The notes under the pieces were generated by a model. That model made no database searches, had not been told where the DNA came from, and worked only from the letters and a program-made list of their open reading frames with translations. Position numbers and translations under genes: made by a program. A stretch of 64,000 nucleotides of DNA from Pythium myriotylum (lineage: Eukaryota; Oomycota; Peronosporomycetes; Pythiales; Pythiaceae): NCBI GenBank assembly GCA_023091665.1, contig JALJCQ010000017.1, forward strand, positions 2,356,001 to 2,420,000, in the 5' to 3' direction. Below are positions 49,163 through 58,450 of the stretch, in pieces. Position 1 is the first letter of the stretch; every line of letters begins with the position of its first letter.

Positions 49163-50179
49163 TGTGGTAAAGCGGCCGAGAATTTTAGGGCACTAGGCCG
49201 AGGTGATAGGCAGAGACTCTGGGTAGTACCGTAGGAGGCTCCAGACTAACCCATACTATTACTATACTCGGTATCAGCCGCCGGTATTACCGGCGGAACC
49301 GATACTGAGACGATTGTGCCATCCCATAGCCGATTGGCTAAAATGGGAGTCGATTGCGTAGCCGAAAGCCGCAGTCATCACCTGAATACAAGGGGGATGA
49401 TCGGCAGGATACTGGCTGAATCGGCAGAAAAAGGGCATGTATTCAGCAGTAGTAATGGGTGTAGAGCCGGTAGCGAACTTAGGGCAGCCGAACTTAGCGT
49501 AGGGGTACTTAGATCAGCTGATAAGACCAAGGTAATAGACTTCCACTTTCACCGCCAAGCCCGCAAGCAAGCCGCGTCGTCTTGGCAAGGAACGTCGCAT
49601 CAAGGCTCGCCGTCACCAACAGGAGGTGACGTTAAAGAAGACCCCGGTGGAACCTGGCTATTGCTGTCAGGGGAAGCCGACGACTCTCAAGCGGCCGACT
49701 TGAAGCGCTGGGGCAAGACCGCCAGCGGCGTCCGCTGCATCAAGGACAAGGACACTCGTGTGCGCCGGTGGGATCGTCCCCCCGCCACGACAAGGCAAGG
49801 TTACGGTCTCTAGTGCTGGGCGCTAGCGGATCTTACGCCCCAAGGAAGCCGCATCCGTCTCATCGGCTGCACACAAGTACTCCGAGCCCCTGCGTGTTGA
49901 GCAGGCGTGTTTCTCGGCCCGGTACGACCCCCGGCCCAACTCTGCGAGACGGTCTCCTCGCGGAGCTCAGCTGGCCGACCCCAGAGGCTTCACGACCCTC
50001 TGGCTTCCCCTCCCCCGACTTCGGTGCCAGAGCGCCCACGGTTCACCCCCACAGCGACTTTCGTGGGGTGTAGCGTCTGTTGGTAGCTCACTAGCACCAA
50101 GAACCCAAGGCCTGTTGGCGAGTGGTCAGCTGTCACAAGCAGTCGCTGTGCAGTGATTTTGCTGACCCACTCTACCACA
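49163..50179 (+). repeat. Gypsy element 5' LTR
   Basis: 1017 bp. It contains a GC-rich hairpin with a 1-nt loop at 49278-49296 (ccgccggta / taccggcgg). It also contains an open frame of 165 codons (49316-49813) repeated in the other LTR, which I do not call as a gene. Confidence 0.95.
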
Positions 50180-50198
50180 GTGGTGCGTATGCCAGGAG
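50180..50198 (+). other. Probable primer-binding site of the Gypsy element
   Basis: One base after the LTR, TGGTGCGTATGCCAGGAG starts with TGG, as expected for pairing with a tRNA 3' CCA end. I could not name the tRNA. The first possible gag ATG (50189) lies inside it, which favours the second (50210). Confidence 0.4.
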
Positions 50199-52414
50199 CT
50201 AGTGGCTACATGGCATCGAAGTCGAAGAGACCGCCAAGGTCGAAGTCACCTGTCCAAGCGGCCGCAGGTGACTTAGACTCGAAACGAGCTAGGCCGCAAC
50301 CGAGTTCTGCTGGAGGGCCCCCAGCTGAACACGGTGACCAAGAACATGTCGATCTCGAAGGGCCCCCACGCGTGAGCGTGGTCGAAGGACGGTCGACATC
50401 GGGTGACTCCATCACCCGCAACCTCCTCCCAGACCTCGACGAAGAAGCCAAGGACGGCGCCAGCGACGCTGGCTCGGAAGACGTCGACCTGAGTGGTGAC
50501 ATCGCGGAGCTGAACGTCGGCGACGACGCGACAGCTCCGGCGACCCCGATCACCCGTGCCGTCAACTCGGTGCCGGTGAAGATGGATCCCACCAGGCCAA
50601 CAGCCGTGCCGGCACGGATGATCGAGGTGATCATGTCGAAGCACGATGGCCTCAAGCACCTCCAGGTGACCCGAGTCAGCGCCGCTGCCGATGTCCGCGA
50701 CCCTGGCTTCGCGTCGATGAAGACTCAGCAGCAGGTGCTGCACGGCATCATCGGTGTCTTCAACACCGCCGGGTACAGCGTGACCATCTTGGACAACGCC
50801 AAGATCCTCGCGACACGGCGCGACAAGCTGATCGCGGGCGCTCAGGCGATCTTCGAGCTGTTCCTGCGCCACCAGTCTCAGCGCAAGCTCGAGCAAGCCA
50901 TCGGTGCGAACCGTGGCGGGCTCATGGATGCTGAATCGCTGCAGAAGATCGCAGAGCAGGTCATCGGACGCTCCAGGGAAGAAGTCAAGCAGATGGAAGA
51001 AGAGATCATGCTGAAGGACAAGATGCTCAAGGATATCGAGAACTACCTGCAAGACTTCGCCGACAGAGTCGCATCAGGTGAGCTGACCGCAGCTCGACTT
51101 GCGTCGGTGTCGACTGCGGCCGCGCCGACCGTTGCCAGTGCCGAGGTGAAGCCGACGGTCAAGCCAGAGCCGAAGGTCAAGGCCGAGAAGCCGACTCCAG
51201 TCGCTAAGTCGCCGGCAGCCTGGTCCTCGACCGACTACCTGGCCGACATCTACGACGAGTGCGTCGCGCCAGGCGTCAGCGCCATGACTCGCCTGCGGCA
51301 GTCAGCCTGTGCCGATCTGAAGTCGTTCGACGGCAAGTCTCGCGACGAATATCGCGGCAAGGCCTTCATCAGTTCGGTCCGTTCGGCGTTCCGCCAAGAC
51401 GAGATGACCGATGGCCAGTGCTGCCTGAAGTTTCCCGAGCTGCTCACCGGCGCGTCGAAGATCTGGTACAAGCAGCTGAAGAAGTCGACGCGTGCTAACT
51501 GGTCGCTCCTTCAAGCTGAGTTCGAGCGCGAGTACTGCGGTGCGATGGTCACGGCTCACCAGCGCTACTACGAGCTGCGCCGGAAGCCGAACGAAGAGCA
51601 CCTCGACTACCTATACCGACTCAACGTCCAAGCCATCGAAGCCGGCATCGACTATGAGGGCGCTGCGGCATCCTTCCACGTGACTCACTTCCTCGACACG
51701 TGTGAAGATGCTGAGCTTGCACGCCAGTTCGGTCTTGCCAAGCCGACGACGGAGGAGCAGCTTCGTCAAGCGTTGAAGGAGCTGCTGCGTCAGAACCAGC
51801 GGTCGAGGCGCGATGAGTCGGCCAAGTTGCGTGCAGACAAGCGCGACAGCAAGCCGAAGCCGTTCATCGCCGGTTCCAAGCAGCGGCCGATCGCCGTCAA
51901 CGCGTTGGCGAAGCTGCTCGGATCCTCGAGTCGAGCTGCCGAAGTCGACCTGTCAAGCGTGTCTGAGTCAAGCTCGGATGGCAGCGAGTCGGAAGACAGC
52001 GGAGCTGAAGATGGCGAAGGTGACGAAGGCGAAGATGCAGCGGAAGCTGCCGGCTTGGCGACGATGCTGGCGCCCGAGTCCGTGCAGGCACTGACCAAGC
52101 TCGTCGTCGCCCTCCAAGGTCGTGACAGGGTGGGCAAGCCGAAGGGTGAGGTGTCAAAGCCTCAACACCCATGCTCGCATTGCGGCTCGAAGCGCCATCA
52201 AGACCGCAATTGTTGGAGTCGTATCACTTGCACGGTGTGCGGTCGGCTCGGTCATCCGGCCGACTATTGCTACCACCGTTGCAAGGGGTGCGGCAATGTC
52301 CACGATCGTGGTGCTTGCCCGCTGGAGGAGCTCGCAAACCACCTGAAGGCATGGTTCGACCCGACGAAGCACGCTGGCGTCCTGCCGGCGGCCGTCGAAA
52401 AGTGGTTAAACTAA
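50189..52414 (+). CDS. Gypsy element Gag
   Basis: About 741 aa (734 if started at 50210). The N-terminal third is low-complexity and acidic, then there is a long helical region with a predicted coiled coil near residues 260-300. The capsid-like part (residues ~360-550) contains FDGKSRDEYRGKAFISSVRSAF, shown here as segments FDGKSRDEY and FRQDEMTD, and LLQAEFEREYCG. A Ser/Asp/Glu-rich stretch follows, then closely spaced Cys/His knuckles (CSHCGSKRHQDRNC, CTVCGRLGHPADYC, CKGCGNVHDRGAC). It stops at TAA 52412-52414, immediately after a G TTA AAC heptamer. The pol frame is already open and lies in the -1 frame. Confidence 0.85.
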   Translation: MPGASGYMASKSKRPPRSKSPVQAAAGDLDSKRARPQPSSAGGPPAEHGDQEHVDLEGPPRVSVVEGRSTSGDSITRNLLPDLDEEAKDGASDAGSEDVDLSGDIAELNVGDDATAPATPITRAVNSVPVKMDPTRPTAVPARMIEVIMSKHDGLKHLQVTRVSAAADVRDPGFASMKTQQQVLHGIIGVFNTAGYSVTILDNAKILATRRDKLIAGAQAIFELFLRHQSQRKLEQAIGANRGGLMDAESLQKIAEQVIGRSREEVKQMEEEIMLKDKMLKDIENYLQDFADRVASGELTAARLASVSTAAAPTVASAEVKPTVKPEPKVKAEKPTPVAKSPAAWSSTDYLADIYDECVAPGVSAMTRLRQSACADLKSFDGKSRDEYRGKAFISSVRSAFRQDEMTDGQCCLKFPELLTGASKIWYKQLKKSTRANWSLLQAEFEREYCGAMVTAHQRYYELRRKPNEEHLDYLYRLNVQAIEAGIDYEGAAASFHVTHFLDTCEDAELARQFGLAKPTTEEQLRQALKELLRQNQRSRRDESAKLRADKRDSKPKPFIAGSKQRPIAVNALAKLLGSSSRAAEVDLSSVSESSSDGSESEDSGAEDGEGDEGEDAAEAAGLATMLAPESVQALTKLVVALQGRDRVGKPKGEVSKPQHPCSHCGSKRHQDRNCWSRITCTVCGRLGHPADYCYHRCKGCGNVHDRGACPLEELANHLKAWFDPTKHAGVLPAAVEKWLN

Positions 52415-52452
52415 ACCGCCCGCCAGTTTGGGGACTGGTACGCGCCGGGCGG
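52405..52452 (+). promoter_or_regulatory. Candidate -1 programmed ribosomal frameshift signal at the gag/pol junction
   Basis: The heptamer G TTA AAC (52405-52411) is in the gag frame, directly before the gag stop. Its X XXY YYZ-like form (GUUAAAC) is known to slip in some nidoviruses. After 4 nt comes a stem-loop: outer stem CCGCCCG (52416-52422) with CGGGCGG (52446-52452), inner stem CCAGT (52423-52427) with ACTGG (52434-52438), loop TTGGGG. A -1 slip leads straight into the protease-RT frame. Confidence 0.55.
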
Positions 52453-55400
52453 CAACCCGAGGTCGCAGTGTATGCGTTCGTAGCCGGTAGACAGCTACAA
52501 CGTAACAAACAAATACACTCGATTCTTGATCAACCACGTGAGTTCGAACGCCATGCTTTTATTCAACGGCTTACTCTACACCCTGGTGAGCGGCGCGGGT
52601 ACTGGCGGTTCTACAACCAGAAGTCCCATCGCCAAACCATCGTAAGGGCGCAGATCGACGACCATAACGCGCGGGTCCTCCTGGACTCGGGCGCTGAGGT
52701 CTCGATCCTCGACTCCGACTTTGCGCGTAAGATCGGAGCCGAGGTAGACACCAGTGTGTCTCTGCGCTGCGAAGGTGTTGGAGGATCCGGCTATCCCACC
52801 GAGGGCCGGGCCTGGATAAAGGTGGTGCTGGCCGGCGAGCTGGGGTACCAGGCCGAGGTCTGGGTCGGTCGCCTTGGCAACGTTCAAGCGATTCTCGGTA
52901 CCGACTTCATGACCCCGGCCGGCATCCGCCTCGACTTGGCCGAAGGCGTCGCCCTCATGCCGGACGAAGTTCGCGTCCAGTTTGAGGGCCGCCGAGCCGT
53001 CTACAGTGACAAGGCAGAGCAAGTCAGGGTCAAGCGAGAGGTGACGATCCAGCCAGGTGAGTCACATTACCTGCGGATCAAGCCGAACGCCTCCAAGAAG
53101 CTGTGGGTCCGCCGCGACGAACGCTGGGTCACGACTGCCGAGTGCAATGAGCGTGGCCTGCCGACGCGGGTCAAGGTGACCAACATCTTCACGGTGCCGG
53201 TCACCTTGCCCACGCAGACGATCGTTGGTCTCTGGCTGAGCCCGGGCGCCGCACCTCGACGCCCCGGGTACGTCTCCCTGGGCTCGAGGCGGTACGACGA
53301 GTGGTGCACCCTCGTGTACGAGGCCGAGCCCGAACCGGAGCTTGAGGCACGGCGCCAAGCTGAAGCCGACGCGGTCCGGGCCGCGCAGCCACCGGCGTTC
53401 GAGCGACGCCCCTATGTGGTGCCGCGCGCGATCTTGAAGCGTGCCGACGCCGCGGTGGCGACGCCGCCGAGGGCGGGTGACTCGAAGAGTGAGCTCAAGG
53501 TCTCCGTCGAAGACACGCTTGAAGGTGCGACATCCGGCGACGAAGACCAAGGCGACGTCACGACGAAGCCGAGAGCCGGACGGCGTGTCGTCATGACGAA
53601 GATGACGACGTCCGACTGGGCCAAGGTGGCGATACTCTTCGTCGCATCCAAGTCCCCGGCCGAAGTCGTCGACAGCCAAGGCGAGCTGAGCGAAGCAGTC
53701 TACGTGCATGAAGGAGGCGATGTCAGTGCTGAAGACATCGACGGCCAGATGGCCATGATCCCAGAAGTCCCGGCTGGGGACGACGAGATCACGCCTGCCG
53801 ACATCAAGATCGCGGCTGGCGAAGATGTCAGCGCCGAAGATGTCGAGCGAGTCCGTGAGATGGTGTGGAGGCGACGCCCGTACCTCATGGGCAAGGGCAA
53901 TGCTCGGCCGCTCGCCGACCAAAGGTGTTGTCTGCGACATAGATGTCGGTGACGCCAAGCCCATCGCTCAATCGTGCCGCAAGGTGCCGCCACAGTACGT
54001 GGAGAAGCTCTACGAGCTCCTTAAGGGACTTCTCCAGGCGGGCTTTATCGCGCCATCGACATCGGCTTGGGCGTCTCCCATTGTGATTGTCGTCAAGAAG
54101 AACGGTGTTGACATCCGCCTCTGTATTGACTACAGAATGGTGAACGCCCTCACTAGGCTGATGATCTACCCTATGCCTGTTGTTCATGACCTCTTAGAAA
54201 ATCTCGGCTCGCTGCGATGGCTTTGTTCACTAGATATGGCGTCAGGGTCGTGCGAATGACTGCACGGGCTCGGGCGATTTCGGCTTTCGTGACACCCTTC
54301 GGGTTGTTTGAGTGGCTAAGGATGCCGTTCGGGTTGAAAAACGCTCCCCAGATATATCAACGGCTTCTTGATAACGCGCTCTATGGCTACCTGAAGCTGG
54401 CGCCCAAGCACCTGCAGGACAAGGAAGCTGATGTGTTCGAAGATGGCAAGCCGGCCGGAGCCGAGACGCGACCAGCGATAGGTCGAATATCGTATATTGA
54501 CAACATCTTGTTCGGCGGCGAGACTTGGGATCAGATGTGTGAGCGGCTGGAGAGATTGCTGCAGGCCTGCGAGGAGTGGGGGCTTTCGATCAGCCTCCCG
54601 AAGAGCGAGTTCGGCATGAGCCGTGTCGACTACCTAGGGCACTCGGTTTCCGCGGAAGGCATCAGAGCGAAGCCGAAGAGCCTCTCCGAGCTGCTGCAAC
54701 TCGAGTTTCCTAAGACTCTGAAGGGGATTCAGTCGTATTTGGGCTCTCTGAACTATTATCATCAGTTTATTGAGCACTTTGCGGTTTACGCGGCCGCACT
54801 CTACGAGGTTACCCAGGCAGACTTGGCCAAGGATGCGCTAGAACCCGGTCATCTCGCGTCTGCTCGACGTGCCTTCGCAGAGCTCCAGCAGAAGTTGGCG
54901 AACGCGCCGATCCTGAGGCACTTCGACGCCGAGAAGCAGCCAGTGGTCATCATTTACTCGAATCCGTGGGCTGTCGCTGCCACACTGGCGCAGGAACACG
55001 ATGGGAAGCTGATGCCGGTGAAGTTCTTCAGCAGGGTGCTGAAAGTCCACGAAGCCAAGTTCTCGCCAGCCGAGAAGGAGATCCTTGCTCTGCTCCACGT
55101 GCTGCCCGGAGCGGCGAATATGCTGAGTGGCCGCGCTATCCAGGTGCTGACGCGGTTCTCCACGTTCGGTTGGTTGTTCAAGGCGATAGGTCTTCAAGGT
55201 CGTTTGGAGCGGTGGGCTACTGTGCTGAGTTCATGGACGCTCGAGATCGTGAAGGTCAAGAAGGACGAAGATGGCTTGAGCGGATTGGTCGCAGCCGCCA
55301 CGGGCCCTGCGGACAAGATGGACGAGATGCTTGGCGATATTCAGCCGAGGAAACGCGTCGTGGGCGAACGACATCGACTGCCCGTGCCGTCATTAGCGAA

Positions 55401-58237
55401 GAACGAGGCCGCGTGGGTCGTGTCTTTCGATGGATCGGCGAAGCCGAAGCGGAATGGGGCAAGTTGCGGCGCCATCCTGTGGTCGTTGCCGACGTGGAAG
55501 ATTGTCGCCGCCGAGACGTGCTTCTTCGCCGACGGAACGGTTAATGAAGCCGAGTACAGAGGTGCTATAGCTGCCATGGATCTGGCTACACGACACGGCG
55601 TCCAAGATGTGATCGTCTGCGGCGACTCCCGCATCGTGATTCAGCAGCTGAGAGGTGACATCGAGTGCCGTACAGCAGGGCTCCAGGTTCTACGCGCCGA
55701 GGCGCTGGCGAAGCTGAGCGTGTTCAAGTCGGCTTACCTCGTACACGTCGCTCGAGACTTCAATGCGGCCGCCGACCTCATCACGGGCAAGGCGCTGCAG
55801 CGCTGTGCCGGCGGAGTCGTCGACCCGGCCGAGCATGCCGGTATGAGAATGCTGAACCGCCTCCCTGAAGTCCTCAGGCCGAGTGAAGACGAGCTGGCTG
55901 CGGCTGTCCACGTGGTGACGCGCGGTGGTGCTGCCACGGGCGCCGACCATGGCCAAGACTCAACCCGACAGCACGAGTGGGTCGAAGGACAAGCGAACAA
56001 CAGCGATCGAGGTCGCGGGCGTCTCCGGCGGCGAGCAGGCGACAATGGCGGAGTCGAGAGAGCTGCGGCACTGCCACAGTCGACAGAGATCAACGAAGAC
56101 GTTGACGGAGCGACGGGGCGCACGGGCGCACGTACGGCGAATAGCCGGGACGTTCCAACGCGCCAGCGCCGTGAGGAGTGGCGTGGGAATACGAGCGACG
56201 GGGCGTCCACAAGCGACCCGAGCCGGCGAGTCGCGTTCGATCTTCCAGCAGTCGGCAGTGAAGCTCCAGACGATTCCGTCGATCGTCCAGCAGTGCGCGA
56301 GCGACCAGCTATCAACGAACGTCTGCCTGCTGACGCGATGGCTACAGCTGAGAAGGGCACCGATGGACGCGTCGCCAAGGCTCGAGAGTCAGTTGAAGAT
56401 TCAGCGATGTACCCAAGGGACATAGCCAGGCGCGGTGCATCATCAAGGAGCGACACGGCCAGATGATGACGAATCCAGTATCGCAATCAATGATGACGCG
56501 AACATAGCCAGGGCGGACGGTGCGCACTTCGGCGTTGATCAGCGTGATGACTGCGCAAGCCCGTGGGACCCGACAGTTGAGTCCGGCACGGCGTGGGTCG
56601 AGCGACTGCGCGCGGAGCGCATCTCGGCGGCGCAAGACGAAGAACGATGGAGCGCCAACGTCAAGCGCTTCCTCGCGGGCGACGTCGCCGCGCTCAGCGA
56701 CCAAGAGCGCGCGGCGTGCGAGAAGCTCGCAACGTCGTACGAAGTTGTCGACGGCTTGCTCTACTACGTCGGCTACCAGAAGGCGAAGGACCGAGAACGA
56801 CGCGAGCTGCGTCTCCGTCTCGTCGTGCCGTCAACCCTGCACCGTGAAGTCCTACATCACTACCATGTCAGCTTGGCCGGCGGTCACCAAGGGGTGAGTC
56901 GCGTGTACGAGAAGGCCCGCCGTTATCTATTTTGGGGGAATATGTACGCTGACGTTCGCGACTACGTGGCTGCGTGCCCAGATTGCCAGTCCGGCAAGGG
57001 TCAGCCGCGGATTCAAGTCCCGTCACTGGGGAATATCGTCGCGACTCGGCCATTCGAGGTGGTCGGCATGGACCACGTACCGTCGTTGCCTAAATCGCAA
57101 CGCGGGAACACCGAGCTCTTAATTTGGGTGGATCAGCATACGGGCTTCGTCATCGTATCGACAAACCGGTCTCGAGAGGCTCAAGAAGTGGCGGAGTCCT
57201 ACGAGCGTTGCGTGTATAGGCGCTTCGGTGCGAGCCGAGTCATTCGACACGACCGCGAGCCGGCATTTATGTCGGCCGTCTTCCGCGCGTTCAATCGATT
57301 GATCGGCCAGAGGAGCCGTGCTACGCTCGCCTATCGGCCCCAGTCTAACGGCATGACGGAGCGAATGGTACAGACGGTCGTCCACGCCGTCAAGCTCTAT
57401 GTGTCCGATCCTCAGCAAAGAGACTGGGACGATTACGCAGAACGGCTCGTGTTTGCGCTCAACTCGGCTCACGATCGCGTCCGCGGCGACTCGCCATTCT
57501 ACCTGCTACACGGGTGGGAGCCTCGAACGACTCTCGAATCTGTGCTGCCGACGGCAGACCAAGACGGCCACGCCGATGCGAGACGATGGCGATCGGCCGT
57601 CCAGATCCAGTACCAGAAGGCACGGCAAGACGTGGTTCGGCTACTTCGTCAAGCGATGGAAGAGCGTCGAGAGGCGAGCGAGTCAGCAGCCCGCGGCGAC
57701 ACGTCCGCGATAGTCCCGGGCGCTAAGGTGTGGGTCTACATTGACCAAGTCAAGCCAGGTTTCGCGCGTAAGCTCGCACATCTATGGCACGGGCCATTTA
57801 GAGTGCTAGAACGACCGGCCGCGCACCTGGTCAAGCTGGAAATCGAGGGCTCGGCTTACCGTATCCTCCCCACCGTTCACGTCTCGCGCTTGAAGCTGTG
57901 GCGTAGCTTCGAAGACCGCCCCGTCACAGAGTTGGAGGTCGCAGCTGATGCTCGGCTCGACTTCGACGAGGCGCTGCTCCCCGAAGACTCGCTCGAGCCG
58001 GACAACGACGAGGGGCATTACGAGGTCGAGGCGATTATCGGCCACCGCGACGTACGCTCTGCTCGCCAGGGGCGTCCTATTCGCGAGTACCACGTGAAGT
58101 GGGTCGGCTGGGGCTCGACAGACTGGATCGCCGAAGACGACGTGAACGCGCCGAGCCTCATCGAAGAGTACGAGCGACAGCTGCGCGCCGAAGGACGCTT
58201 TGCCGCGATGGCGACCGAGGTCGAAGAGGAGGAATAG
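52412..58237 (+). pseudogene. Gypsy element Pol: protease, RT, two RNase H, integrase, chromodomain (frameshifted)
   Basis: Four frames in succession: 52412-53952, 53825-54259, 54217-56466 and 56435-58237. The protease has VLLDSGAEVSILD near 52680. The RT runs over about 53930-54750, with ASPIVIVVKKNGVDIRLCID, then a break in the conserved DMASG segment near 54240, and FGLFEWLRMPFGLKNAPQIY after it. The active site reads YIDN (54493-54504) instead of YIDD. The first RNase H (from ~54930, YSNPWAV) lacks the first catalytic Asp. The second is complete: SFDGSAKPKRNG, NEAEYRGA, CGDSRIV and a final Asp in RDFNAAAD (55420-55790). The integrase has H-H-C-C (ending CPDCQSG), GMDHV, RHDREPAF and GMTERMVQ. 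The C-terminal chromodomain (58020-58180) has EYHVKWVGWGSTDWIAEDD. Confidence 0.9.
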
Positions 58238-58450
58238 TACTCGGCCAGCTGCGCAGTGATCAACGCCGTCCAGGAGGCGGCGTCCGATGCTGTGCGGCTC
58301 CGAGTTGGCGTAACTGGCGCCCGGGTTAGTCAGGTCGTTGCCCTGGCTAGCTGACTGCGGCGAGGTTGTGGCCGGTGGGAGGCACCGGCAAGTCATTTGG
58401 TGGACATGCATATTGTATAACGTGACGTGAAAAGATGAAGGTTCGACTGC

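Noticed and set aside
49316..49813. 165-codon frame in each Gypsy LTR, with GDVKEDPGG resembling a 2A peptide
   Set aside because: The 2A core needs E-x-NPGP; here N and the last P are replaced. The frame is in the LTR, and I see no sign of a real product beyond its length.
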